From: Flavobacteriaceae bacterium UBA1903
GTDB lineage: Bacteria > Bacteroidota > Bacteroidia > Flavobacteriales > Flavobacteriaceae
Direction of reading: 5' to 3'
Length of the DNA stretch: 64,000 bases
Assembly: GCA_002337605.1 (NCBI GenBank)
Contig: DDGL01000003.1
Coordinates: 187,063 to 251,062, forward strand
Part shown: positions 51,906 through 60,268 of the stretch, piece after piece
How the letters are laid out: each line of letters begins with the position of its first letter
Position numbering within the stretch: position 1 is the first letter of the stretch
The notes under the pieces: model-generated
Seen by the model: the letters and a program-made list of their open reading frames with translations, nothing else
What the model was told of the DNA's origin: nothing
The model's database searches: none
Program-made: the position numbers and the translations under genes

Positions 51906-53258
51906 TTAACAGAAAGCAGGTGTGGTTGCATACTCAAACCGAACCAGACCATCTTCGTCAATTTCAGTAAGCGTAACCTGATGTACCGTATTTACAAGCT
52001 CCGGATTCCACGGGGCTTTTACTTTTACATAATTTTCGGTAAAGCCGTGAATGTAACCAGCTTTGTTCTCACCTTCGAATAAGATCGTTCTCTGGGACCC
52101 TAACTGACTTTCATAAAAAGCACGTCTCTTTTTTGCTGAAAGTCCGCGTAGCATTTTACTTCGTTTCGCACGTGTTTTTTTAGGCACTACACCCTCCATT
52201 TTGGCAGCAGGTGTATTGTCTCGTTCAGAATAGGTAAACACATGCAAATAGGAAATATTCAATTCGTTCAAAAAATGATAGGTTTCCAGAAAACGTTCTT
52301 CAGTTTCTCCAGGGAAGCCTACAATTACATCTACGCCAATACATGCATGCGGCATCACTTCTTTAATCTTTGCAACACGATCTACATACAATTCTTTCAT
52401 GTACCGACGGCGCATCAACTTTAAAATATCGTTATTTCCACTTTGCAACGGGATATGAAAATGTGGCACAAAGGTTCGGGACTGCGATACAAAATCGATG
52501 GTTTCGTTTTTCAGTAAGTTGGGTTCAATAGAAGAAATCCGCAACCGCTCAACGCCTTCAACTTTATCCAAGGCCTGGCACAATTCTAAAAAGGTATGCT
52601 CGTGCTTTTTATTACCAAACTCCCCTTTTCCGTAATCCCCAATATTCACCCCTGTCAACACAATTTCTTTGATGTTTTGAGCTGAGATTTCAGCAGCATT
52701 TTTCAATACATTTTCCAAAGTATCGCTTCTGGAAATTCCACGAGCCAGCGGAATGGTACAGTACGTACACTTATAATCGCAGCCATCCTGCACCTTTAAA
52801 AAAGCACGGGTGCGATCTCCAACGCTATACGAACCCACGTAGAAATCTGCATCTTCAATCTCGCAGGAATGCACCTGGGCTCCTTCCCCCCGACTCCGCT
52901 CGGGGTGCGTTAAAAGATCATTGATATAGCTTGTAATTTTAAATTTTTCGGTGGCCCCTAACACTAAGTCTACACCGTTTACATCGGCTAATTCTTCAGG
53001 CTTTAGCTGAGCATAACAACCCACAGCAGCCACAAAAGCTTCCGGATTTACTTTTTGAGCTTTCTTAACGATTGATTTAAATCGCTTATCTGCATTCTCG
53101 GTAACGCTACAGGTATTTATTACGTAGATGTCTGCCTTTTCTGAAAAGTCTACACGGGCAAACCCTTCGCCTTCAAAATTACGGGCGATCGTGGCGGTTT
53201 CACTGAAATTCAGCTTACAGCCTAAGGTATAATATGCGACTTTTTTTTGTGCTTCCAT
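51906..53258 (-). CDS. mtaB: tRNA t6A37 methylthiotransferase MtaB
   Basis: Radical-SAM enzyme that adds a methylthio group to t6A37 of tRNAs reading ANN codons. The N-terminal UPF0004 domain ligates one 4Fe-4S cluster through Cys in TLGCKLN, NTCSVTE and AVGCYAQ. The radical-SAM CxxxCxxC is in DGCDYKCTYCTIP. A C-terminal TRAM domain follows. The order and length (450) match MtaB rather than MiaB or RimO. An extra segment LTHPERSRGEGAQ at about residues 117-129 comes from a dispersed DNA repeat. Promoter TAAATTTG lies at 53279-53286. Confidence 0.95.
   Translation of the reverse strand: MEAQKKVAYYTLGCKLNFSETATIARNFEGEGFARVDFSEKADIYVINTCSVTENADKRFKSIVKKAQKVNPEAFVAAVGCYAQLKPEELADVNGVDLVLGATEKFKITSYINDLLTHPERSRGEGAQVHSCEIEDADFYVGSYSVGDRTRAFLKVQDGCDYKCTYCTIPLARGISRSDTLENVLKNAAEISAQNIKEIVLTGVNIGDYGKGEFGNKKHEHTFLELCQALDKVEGVERLRISSIEPNLLKNETIDFVSQSRTFVPHFHIPLQSGNNDILKLMRRRYMKELYVDRVAKIKEVMPHACIGVDVIVGFPGETEERFLETYHFLNELNISYLHVFTYSERDNTPAAKMEGVVPKKTRAKRSKMLRGLSAKKRRAFYESQLGSQRTILFEGENKAGYIHGFTENYVKVKAPWNPELVNTVHQVTLTEIDEDGLVRFEYATTPAFC
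52882..52910 (-). repeat. Dispersed repeat inserted in the mtaB coding region
   Basis: On the minus strand ACGCACCCCGAGCGGAGTCG then GGGGGGAAGG, a form of the CACCCTGAGCGGAGTCGAAGG palindromic repeat common in flavobacterial genomes. It stays in frame and encodes HPERSRGEG. Confidence 0.8.
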
Positions 53259-53278
53259 ACGCTATTTTAAACGGGGTG

Positions 53279-53286
53279 CAAATTTA
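53279..53286 (-). promoter_or_regulatory. -7 element of mtaB promoter
   Basis: TAAATTTG followed by CACCCCG on the minus strand, 21 bases before the mtaB ATG. Confidence 0.6.
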
Positions 53287-53333
53287 AGATTTTTTATTGA
53301 AAATACCTGCTGGCTTGTTAGATAGCTAGAGAT

Positions 53334-54569
53334 TCAGGAACCTTTTTCCTCGATCCACTTGCTCAAATATTTGGTTGCCTGCATTGTTTTATACTGAAGA
53401 ATCTGTCCCATAAAATGATCTTCTCTATGGCATTTTAAATTTTTAGCTACATAAGAAATGTTAGTTGCAAACCTTTCTGCAAAATTATTTTTCAGAAAGC
53501 GACTCTCCAAGATTGCATAGCCTTTTTGCTGAATGTGCAACCAATCTCTTTCTTCTTTGTATACCAATGCTGCAAGGTTTGTAAATTGCTGCCAGGTATC
53601 TGCAATAAATTCCATAGTAGCATCCTGTCCGTACATTCCTTCGGCCCCAACTGGAGTAGTAATAGTTGGCAGCCCGTGTTGCATAGCTTCAAACAGCTTT
53701 CCTTTTAGGCCTGCACCAAAGGGAATAGGTGCTAACTGAACACGCGCTTTTTGCATGACTACTGAAATATCCTTAACCCAACCTTTGATTAAAAAACGCT
53801 CTTTTGGGCTATGCATTTCCTGTATTTGTTGCGGAACATACGCTCCATAAATATGCAGTTCGGCCTGCGAAAATTTATCTTTTAAAACAGGCCATATATG
53901 CTGTTTCAGTATTTTAACTGAAGCCACATTAGGCGCATGTTTCATATTACCTACTGCTATAAAATGGTGTCGTTCAATATAGTTACAATGCTCTTTTTTA
54001 CTTTCCGCTGAAATATTAGAAGTCAGTAAAAACGGAAGGTAAAACAATAGTCCTTCAGGGATTTTAAAGGTTTCAACAAGCAATCGCAATTCAATTTCAG
54101 AAATTAGTAAGTTTAAATCACACCGTAGGATACTGGCCAGTTCACGTTTAGCAGTTTCTGTATAAAGATCTGCTTTGACAACAGGTATTTCTTTTTTATA
54201 GGCCTCTTCCCTGGCCTTCCGCAAAAAGTGCAGGTCTTCGGTATCTAAAATTCTTACTGCATTCGGACATATTTCAGCAACACGCCATCCAAATTGTTCT
54301 TCAGTGACGAAACGATCAAATACAACCACGTCGGGCTGTAACGCCTTCAGAAATTCATCAAACGAAGCGTCATTTAATTTTAAGGAGACTTCTTTAATTT
54401 TAAGGGAGTTTAAAATGGCACTGTGTTCAGATTTTACGGCAGTGCTAGCGAATGTGATAGCAAAACCTTGTTCCAAAAATAAATCTATTAACTGTAGCAT
54501 CCTCCCTCCTGCTGCTGTAGTGCTGGGCTCGGGGAAGTTGTGACCTATTATTAAAAGTTTATTGTTCAT
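53334..54569 (-). CDS. Glycosyltransferase family 4-type protein
   Basis: 411-residue GT-B glycosyltransferase. The N-terminal LLIIGHNFPEPSTTAAGGRMLQLIDLFLEQGF is the acceptor-side Rossmann domain. The C-terminal half has GNMKHAPNVASVKIL, IYGAYVP, RFLIKGWVKDISVVMQKARVQLAPIPFGAGLKGKLFEAMQHGLPTITTPVGAEGM. The Glu of GAGLKGKLFEAM fits the donor-binding EX7E-like site. Sugar and acceptor unknown; cell-envelope polysaccharide is plausible. Single gene on the minus strand. Confidence 0.9.
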   Translation of the reverse strand: MNNKLLIIGHNFPEPSTTAAGGRMLQLIDLFLEQGFAITFASTAVKSEHSAILNSLKIKEVSLKLNDASFDEFLKALQPDVVVFDRFVTEEQFGWRVAEICPNAVRILDTEDLHFLRKAREEAYKKEIPVVKADLYTETAKRELASILRCDLNLLISEIELRLLVETFKIPEGLLFYLPFLLTSNISAESKKEHCNYIERHHFIAVGNMKHAPNVASVKILKQHIWPVLKDKFSQAELHIYGAYVPQQIQEMHSPKERFLIKGWVKDISVVMQKARVQLAPIPFGAGLKGKLFEAMQHGLPTITTPVGAEGMYGQDATMEFIADTWQQFTNLAALVYKEERDWLHIQQKGYAILESRFLKNNFAERFATNISYVAKNLKCHREDHFMGQILQYKTMQATKYLSKWIEEKGS

Positions 54570-54587
54570 TTTTGGCGTTACTAGCTA

Positions 54588-54622
54588 TTACAAAGAGATT
54601 CGCAGAGATGCAAGGATAAATT
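54588..54622. repeat. CGCAGAGAT-type dispersed repeat, copy 1
   Basis: TTACAAAGAGATTCGCAGAG then ATGCAAGGATAAATT. A close copy is at 63019-63053. The family (cacaaagag...cgcagagatgc) is found between genes in many bacterial genomes. Confidence 0.6.
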
Positions 54623-54627
54623 GTGAC

Positions 54628-55878
54628 TTAATTTAAATGCTCCAAGGCTATTTTCGCTGTTTTTATAGATTTGTTTTCTCCTTCCACATCTGTCCAGGCA
54701 ATAAATGCGATATCGTTTAGTATTTCCAATTGCGGGAAACCACTGACACGTTCTGGGGAGGTTTCAGAAATAATCACTTCGGAAATTTTCTTACCCGCAC
54801 TGTTTACTTTCGCGAGCACTAGCGCCTCTTTTTCGTCTTTTGGCTCCATCCATAGCACTAAAGCTTCCGTTTCAGATAGTATTTGCAGGGCTACCCTGCC
54901 CGTGGCACTGCCCTTATCCAGGGTGCTAACCATTCCAAAAGTTTTTGCCCCATCCTTTGAAAAAGCCACATTTACGTTTCCCTCGCCTTTAGCAACAGTA
55001 AACCAGGCTACTGCAACGTGATCCCCTTTAGCATCTATGGAGGGTCCGTTTACAGGGCAACCAGCGATCTTCCAATTGTCATTACCTATTGTTCTTGGCT
55101 GGCTCCACCCCGCTTCTTTAGTCCAATCTGTCACCGAGATATCCCGAACCTCCTCCTCGCTTCTGTCCCTATACGCTACGATGATCTGGTCATTAGCACC
55201 AATCGCAGTGGTGGTTTGGCAACAATCACAAACGCGCTCGTCTAAGAGGGTATCGTAATCGATTGTTCCGTCTTCAAAAACCAAGGCACCTCGTAAGGTC
55301 ATCTGCCCTTCTGCGTGCTCTTTTCCTGCAGTCTCCCTGCCATCCAGCCAGGTAACCATAAAGGAGTTTCCTGCATACGGTCGCATAGAGACAAAACCGT
55401 GCTCACTTTTGGTACCGTCATTATGAAGGATAAAATCTTTTTTCCAGGTCCTGGTTTCAGCATTGTATAAATTTAGTTTTACATCGTAGGTATACGTAGC
55501 TGTATCAGATTTTTCAAGGAAACTAGTGAGGATGTCACCTCGTTTGTTGATAGCAATTGCGGGGAAATCGGCCCAATTAATAAACCAATCATTACCTTGT
55601 GTTATCGTTTCCGCTTCCAACCAATTGGCACCATCGAAAACTGAAAAATTTAAATAACTCGTATCTTTTTTTTGTGTCATCCAGGACATATACAATTGCT
55701 CGCCATTACTGAAGAGACGCGGCAAATGGCTTTGTGGTTCGGTAGGATTATTAAGGCGCTGTATAGAACTTTCTAACGCTGAGATAGGTGTATTAGCAGG
55801 CTTTTCACTTTTTTGTTTGCACGAAATTGTAAAAAGCATAGCTAACAGCCAAAAAACAAGATATTTCTTCATTCTCAA
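54628..55878 (-). CDS. Sialidase-like beta-propeller lipoprotein
   Basis: 416 residues, lipoprotein signal (LLAMLFTISC). The mature part shows repeated bladed motifs typical of BNR / sialidase propellers: HLPRLFSNGEQLYMSWMTQ, WADFPAIAINKRGDILTSFL, GFVSMRPYAGNSFMVTWLDGR, GPSIDAKGDHVAVAWFTV and KDGAKTFGM. A CDCCQTTTAI motif at about residue 217 is a conserved cysteine cluster of this exo-sialidase-like group, possibly metal-binding. Not necessarily a sialidase; catalytic Arg triad is not evident. Probably on the periplasmic face of the outer membrane. Confidence 0.82.
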   Translation of the reverse strand: MRMKKYLVFWLLAMLFTISCKQKSEKPANTPISALESSIQRLNNPTEPQSHLPRLFSNGEQLYMSWMTQKKDTSYLNFSVFDGANWLEAETITQGNDWFINWADFPAIAINKRGDILTSFLEKSDTATYTYDVKLNLYNAETRTWKKDFILHNDGTKSEHGFVSMRPYAGNSFMVTWLDGRETAGKEHAEGQMTLRGALVFEDGTIDYDTLLDERVCDCCQTTTAIGANDQIIVAYRDRSEEEVRDISVTDWTKEAGWSQPRTIGNDNWKIAGCPVNGPSIDAKGDHVAVAWFTVAKGEGNVNVAFSKDGAKTFGMVSTLDKGSATGRVALQILSETEALVLWMEPKDEKEALVLAKVNSAGKKISEVIISETSPERVSGFPQLEILNDIAFIAWTDVEGENKSIKTAKIALEHLN

Positions 55879-55992
55879 AATTTAGCCCTAAAAATACACA
55901 ATCTAATAACTAATGTAGGTGTATTCATTTTTTTGGTTTTGAAAGCCCAAGGAAAATGGAAGAATGAAGTTGCAATTTGAAATTTTCTAAGA

Positions 55993-56271
55993 TCAGGCAC
56001 AAATAGCATTCATACTAATAACACGAGCCAAAACTCCTGCCAATAAACTGGCACTTATAAAAAGCGTTAATAGTATAACGATCTTTTTGGTAGATCTATA
56101 ATTAAAACGTTGCAAAAACAATTGAATCAAAAACGCAATACATGCAGTAATGAGCAGTGGAGTTCTACATTCATTAGTATTAAATTGAAAATAAATGAAA
56201 GGTATTATCACCAAATACGCTACTGTTATAGCCAGCACCGTTATTTTAGGAAATCGAAATCTATTTTTCAT
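55993..56271 (-). CDS. Small membrane protein
   Basis: 92 residues with three hydrophobic segments: ITVLAITVAYLVIIPFIYF, LLITACIAFLIQLFLQRF and IVILLTLFISASLLAGVLARVIS. No family recognised. Stands alone between the propeller lipoprotein and rimO. Confidence 0.65.
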   Translation of the reverse strand: MKNRFRFPKITVLAITVAYLVIIPFIYFQFNTNECRTPLLITACIAFLIQLFLQRFNYRSTKKIVILLTLFISASLLAGVLARVISMNAICA

Positions 56272-56331
56272 GTTTTAGTCTAAAGTTACAAAAAACAATG
56301 GGCCATGAAAATTTAGAGAAAGGTTGCTTTT

Positions 56332-56349
56332 CGAATTCTCTCTGTGGTT
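56332..56349. repeat. CGCAGAGAT-type dispersed repeat, degenerate copy
   Basis: Minus strand TAACCACAGAGAGAATTC, related to the repeats at 54588 and 63019. Confidence 0.4.
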
Positions 56350-56389
56350 ACATAGTATAGAGTTCAATTAAAATAAGAGGGACACTAAA

Positions 56390-57697
56390 TTATTCCGAAA
56401 GAACCTCAGCGTACAAATCGAAATCTTCGGCGGCTGTAATTTTTACGTTGAAAAATTCGCCTGTACGCAGGTAGTCCTCCTCAGCATTAATGAGTACTTC
56501 GTTGTCTACATCCGGGCTGTCAAACTCGGTACGGCCTACGTAATAGCTTCCTTCCTTTCGGTCAATGATTACTTTAAAGGTTTTCCCTATTTTTTCCTGA
56601 TTTAACTCCCAGGAAATCTGGCTTTGTATTGCCATAATTTCGTTTGCGCGTTGCATTTTTACATCCTCAGGAACATCGTCCTCCAGATTGTAAGCGTGTG
56701 TATTTTCCTCGTGTGAATACGTAAAACACCCCATGCGCTCAAAACGCTGTTCGATCACCCATTGTTTCAGGGTTTGAAAATCTTCTTCGGTTTCTCCTGG
56801 ATATCCAACAATTAAAGTAGTACGAATTGCCATTTCCGGAACAGCAGCTCTAAAGTCTTCCAGTAGTTTTGTAGTTTTTGCTTGGGTTGTCCCGCGGCGC
56901 ATACTTTTTAAGATAGGATCTGCAATGTGTTGCAGCGGAATGTCGATATAGTTACACACTTTGGGTTCGTTTTTCATAACGTCCAATACATCCATTGGAA
57001 ATCCTGTTGGGAATGCATAATGCAGACGAATCCATTCAATCCCTTCCACTTTTACCAGATTCTGAAGCAACTCGGCAAGATTTCTTTTTTTATACAAATC
57101 CAGCCCGTAGTAGGTTAGATCCTGTGCGATTAAGATAAGTTCTTTTACACCGTTTGCAGCTAGTTTTTCAGCTTCAGTCACTAAATCTTCTATAGGTGTG
57201 CTACGGTGTTTTCCGCGCATGATTGGGATAGCACAAAAGGAACACGGGCGGTCACACCCTTCAGCAATTTTTAAATAGGCGTAGTTTTTAGGTGTAGTCG
57301 TTAATCGTTCTCCAATTAATTCGTGTTTGTAATCGGCTCCTAAAGCTTTCAGCAAACCAGGTAATTCTGTAGTTCCGAAGTACTGGTCTACATCGGGGAT
57401 TTCTTTTTGAAGATCCGGCTTGTAACGTTCCGAAAGACAGCCCGTCACAAAAACTTTATCTACAACACCCTCTTCTTTTTTCTGAACGTATTCTAAAATG
57501 GTATTAACACTCTCTTCCTTTGCATTGGCAATAAATCCGCAAGTGTTGATCACTACTACGTTTCCTTCCTCTTCATGCACCACTTCTTTATTGTTGGCAC
57601 GTAATTGCCCCATCAATACTTCACTGTCGTAGACATTCTTGGAACAACCCAAAGTGACTACATTAATCTTGTTCTTTTTTAAGGTCTTTGTGCGCAT
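56390..57697 (-). CDS. rimO: Ribosomal protein S12 methylthiotransferase RimO
   Basis: Radical-SAM enzyme that methylthiolates Asp88 of ribosomal protein S12. Cys of the first cluster are in TLGCSKNVYDSE, INTCGFIA and VTGCLSERY. The radical-SAM triad is in CDRPCSFCAIPIMRGKHRS. The C-terminal TRAM domain ends LYAEVLSE. 435 residues, normal. Its place downstream of ftsY is the usual flavobacterial order, though here two genes intervene. A TATCTTTG element at 57757-57764 serves as promoter. Confidence 0.96.
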   Translation of the reverse strand: MRTKTLKKNKINVVTLGCSKNVYDSEVLMGQLRANNKEVVHEEEGNVVVINTCGFIANAKEESVNTILEYVQKKEEGVVDKVFVTGCLSERYKPDLQKEIPDVDQYFGTTELPGLLKALGADYKHELIGERLTTTPKNYAYLKIAEGCDRPCSFCAIPIMRGKHRSTPIEDLVTEAEKLAANGVKELILIAQDLTYYGLDLYKKRNLAELLQNLVKVEGIEWIRLHYAFPTGFPMDVLDVMKNEPKVCNYIDIPLQHIADPILKSMRRGTTQAKTTKLLEDFRAAVPEMAIRTTLIVGYPGETEEDFQTLKQWVIEQRFERMGCFTYSHEENTHAYNLEDDVPEDVKMQRANEIMAIQSQISWELNQEKIGKTFKVIIDRKEGSYYVGRTEFDSPDVDNEVLINAEEDYLRTGEFFNVKITAAEDFDLYAEVLSE

Positions 57698-57708
57698 AAA
57701 ATAAGTGT

Positions 57709-57805
57709 ACGAGGTACGATTTTAAAGGTACGATTTGCTTCGCTTTTTAGCGGGTGCAAAGATACGGGTTATAAAGTACGATTTACGATTTTAGAGGTAC
57801 GAATT
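57709..57805. repeat. tacgattt degenerate repeats in the rimO leader
   Basis: GTACGAGGTACGATTT at 57709-57722, GGTACGATTT at 57728-57735 and GTACGATTTACGATTT at 57776-57791, with a further GGTACGAATTT. The element is related to the one before rdgB. Confidence 0.55.
57757..57764 (-). promoter_or_regulatory. -7 element of rimO promoter
   Basis: TATCTTTG followed by CACCCGC on the minus strand, 60 bases before the rimO ATG. The repeats lie on both sides. Confidence 0.6.
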
Positions 57806-57894
57806 TTATCGTCACAAACGTTAAGCTATTTAATTTAAGCGGTTGCTAATCATACGATACCGAATATTTATTTATTTTGAAAATAGATTTTGTA

Positions 57895-58251
57895 TTAACC
57901 GAAGGGATTGAACACAATCAATATATAATACAGCAATACCGAAAAGATGTAAAAAGCTATTAGGGATAAAGGAATAATCCAAAAATATTTTTTTTGAATA
58001 ACAATATCTTTGGTGAATTTGTAAAAAAGAACTGTAGCAGCACCCCACAAAAGTGCTAAAAAGTAAAGGGGAAAAGCAACGTAGTTTGAAAGTGTGATTG
58101 GAAGTAGTGGATGATCTATGCCGATTAAAGCATCATAAATGGCATACAACTGGTTAAAAAACTGAAAAATGACCAGTAGGAAAAATACTTTTGTAACGGA
58201 ATCCTTCCACCAGGAAATAGTACCAAATTTACCAATTTCATTTCTTACCAT
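57895..58251 (-). CDS. Membrane protein of unknown function
   Basis: 118 residues with three hydrophobic segments: VFFLLVIFQFFNQLYAIYDAL, YVAFPLYFLALLWGAATVLFY and YFWIIPLSLIAFYIFSVLLYYILIVF. No family recognised. Its start is six bases after the SET-domain gene, so both probably form a unit inserted between ftsY and rimO. Confidence 0.75.
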   Translation of the reverse strand: MVRNEIGKFGTISWWKDSVTKVFFLLVIFQFFNQLYAIYDALIGIDHPLLPITLSNYVAFPLYFLALLWGAATVLFYKFTKDIVIQKKYFWIIPLSLIAFYIFSVLLYYILIVFNPFG

Positions 58252-58257
58252 CAGTAA

Positions 58258-58845
58258 TTATTGTCTCTTATAATAAATACTAAGGATAGACTCCAGCTCC
58301 TCTTTGCCTGAAATCACGTTATTTATCGTTTTTTTATTTGATTCAGAAAGCAATACGGCCAGTGGCTGCTCTAAAGAGTTTAACTTTGGAAATACGGCAG
58401 CTATCTTCTTATCCCAGATTTTATGGTAATTTTTAAGATCGTCCGGATATACAGTTTTCCTTTTAGTTCCTTCTTCTGAAGCTTTAAAAGGGGTATCTAC
58501 ATTCAAATATCCGTAATCATCGGTTAGCTGCTCGCCAGGTTGAATATCCCGGATAGCGATTTCGAAATCATACGCAGTAGAGAGACAATTAGATTTAAAG
58601 CTATGGTTTACAAACCTTCCGTGGTCCCAGCAAAGGACGTAGTTCCCTTTACTATTTCGATAGGAATAGGTGTCCAGAATATTCTGGTACAACGAATCGA
58701 ATTTCTGAAATTGTTTTAAAGTAAATTCCCTGTCCAATTGGTCTAGTACCCAAGTAATGGTGCCAGCAGGAATAAATTGTGTAGCCACTACACCGTGGCC
58801 AATATCTTCACTAATAAACCGTAATTCGGTATGAGGATGAATCAT
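58258..58845 (-). CDS. SET-domain protein (putative protein lysine methyltransferase)
   Basis: 195-residue SET-domain protein, rare in bacteria and likely SAM-dependent. After ISEDIGHGVVATQFIPAGTITWVL the pseudoknot motifs appear: FVNHSFKSNC (N80, H81, S82) and the catalytic-Tyr strand LTDDYGY (109-113). The family usually reads NHSCxPN and ELTYDYG; one conserved Cys/Pro of that loop is Phe-Lys-Ser here. Target protein unknown. It lies between ftsY and rimO, an insertion in an otherwise conserved order. Confidence 0.85.
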   Translation of the reverse strand: MIHPHTELRFISEDIGHGVVATQFIPAGTITWVLDQLDREFTLKQFQKFDSLYQNILDTYSYRNSKGNYVLCWDHGRFVNHSFKSNCLSTAYDFEIAIRDIQPGEQLTDDYGYLNVDTPFKASEEGTKRKTVYPDDLKNYHKIWDKKIAAVFPKLNSLEQPLAVLLSESNKKTINNVISGKEELESILSIYYKRQ

Positions 58846-58862
58846 ATAATTTTTAAGTAAAG

Positions 58863-59816
58863 CTACTTAAAAAAACTATCTACAAATTCAATTTTATTAA
58901 ATACTTGTAAATCTTCTATACCTTCACCAACTCCGATATACTTAACAGGAATTTGAAACTGATCACTAATTCCAATCACTACGCCTCCTTTTGCAGTTCC
59001 ATCGAGTTTGGTAACAGCCAGGCTGGTCACTTCGGTAGCAGCGGTGAATTGTTTGGCTTGTTCAAAAGCATTCTGACCTGTAGAGCCGTCCAACACTAGC
59101 AATACCTCATGCGGTGCATCGCCTACTACTTTTTGCATAACGCGCTTTACTTTTGTAAGCTCGTTCATTAAATTTACTTTGTTGTGTAATCGGCCGGCAG
59201 TGTCAATAATCACCACATCTGCATCCTGCTTTACTGCACTCTCTAGGGTGTCAAAAGCAACGCTGGCCGGATCGCTCCCCATACTTTGCTTTACAATAGG
59301 CACACCGGTACGGTCTGCCCACACTTGTAACTGGTCAATTGCTGCAGCCCGGAAGGTATCTGCCGCTCCTAAAACAACTTTTTTGCCTGCTTTTTTAAAT
59401 TGATATGCCAGTTTACCAATGGTGGTAGTTTTCCCTACGCCGTTTACCCCCACAACCATAATTACGTGTGGTTTGCTGGTTGAAGGCACTTCAAACTCGG
59501 TTGCATTTCCCTGATTGGTTTCGCTTAAAAGCCCCGCAATTTCTTCCCGTAAAATTTTATTGAGTTCGTCTGTACCTAAGTACTTGTCCTTTTCAACACG
59601 CGCTTCAATACGGTCTATTATTTTTAAGGTGGTGTTCACCCCTACATCACTGGACACCAGAACTTCTTCGAGATTGTCAAGAACGTCGTCATCTACTTTA
59701 CTCTTTCCGGCAACAGCTTTAGAGAGTTTGTCGAAAAAATTATTTTTGGATTTCTCCAGTCCTTTGTCCAGCGTTTCTTTTTTCTCTTTGCTGAATATTT
59801 TTTTAAAGAAGCTCAT
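58863..59816 (-). CDS. ftsY: Signal recognition particle receptor FtsY
   Basis: SRP receptor GTPase that docks ribosome-nascent chains to the Sec translocon. Residues about 1-90 form the N domain (short acidic A region). G1 GVNGVGKTTTIGKL lies near residue 125, the DTFRAAAIDQL insertion, DTAGR near 203 and TKLDGTAKGG near 270. 317 residues, normal for the phylum. It has its own transcription unit: DUF4295 upstream is ended by a terminator. Confidence 0.97.
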   Translation of the reverse strand: MSFFKKIFSKEKKETLDKGLEKSKNNFFDKLSKAVAGKSKVDDDVLDNLEEVLVSSDVGVNTTLKIIDRIEARVEKDKYLGTDELNKILREEIAGLLSETNQGNATEFEVPSTSKPHVIMVVGVNGVGKTTTIGKLAYQFKKAGKKVVLGAADTFRAAAIDQLQVWADRTGVPIVKQSMGSDPASVAFDTLESAVKQDADVVIIDTAGRLHNKVNLMNELTKVKRVMQKVVGDAPHEVLLVLDGSTGQNAFEQAKQFTAATEVTSLAVTKLDGTAKGGVVIGISDQFQIPVKYIGVGEGIEDLQVFNKIEFVDSFFK

Positions 59817-59884
59817 GTGTTAGTTGATGAGTTTAGATGTTTAGTAGTTTAGGAAAATTCTTCAGGTTTTTCTCTATTTCGTAT

Positions 59885-60005
59885 GCGTGAGGCCAGCCCG
59901 TACCGTTTGCCTAACCATATTCAGACAAGAAAAAGTACGTTCGGGCGGGGATTGAGTATGCTACCATGTAGCGACAAAAGCCCGACCCGGTTTAGGGGCA
60001 CGCCC
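59885..60005. repeat. Dispersed GC-richer repeat between DUF4295 and ftsY
   Basis: A segment of about 120 bases, unusually GC-rich for the window. On the minus strand it begins GGGCGTGCCCCTAAACCGGG and continues TCGGGCTTTTGTCG, with the motif CTACATGGTAG in the middle. I recall this as a widespread flavobacterial repeat family. No coding potential is seen. Confidence 0.55.
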
Positions 60006-60054
60006 AAAAACTCCCTAAAAATACGAAATCTTCGCTAAAGCCACGACCCCTAAT

Positions 60055-60087
60055 AAAAAAGCCACCTTCGTAAAAAAGTGGCTTTCG
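60055..60087 (-). terminator. Terminator after DUF4295
   Basis: AAAGCCAC pairs with GTGGCTTT, and on the minus strand a run of T follows. It ends the rpmB-rpmG-DUF4295 message. Confidence 0.88.
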
Positions 60088-60107
60088 TTATATTTTATAC
60101 GGTCTGG

Positions 60108-60260
60108 TTATTTTTTGTTTAACCAATCGTTTACTACGTCTGGAGCCATGATAGACTCTACAAATGTGTAAGCGCCAGTCTTTTCAGACTTTACCATCTT
60201 AATGGCTTTCGTTAAACGCTTAGATCCTGTTTGTAATGATGCTACTGATTTCTTTGCCAT
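60108..60260 (-). CDS. DUF4295 family protein
   Basis: Fifty residues starting MAKKSVASLQTGSKRLTKAI and ending with MAPDVVNDWLNKK. DUF4295 is a small basic protein found only in Bacteroidota and nearly always beside rpmG; it is thought to be ribosome-associated, by context. The gene follows rpmG by eight bases. Confidence 0.95.
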   Translation of the reverse strand: MAKKSVASLQTGSKRLTKAIKMVKSEKTGAYTFVESIMAPDVVNDWLNKK

Positions 60261-60268
60261 AACTCAAC

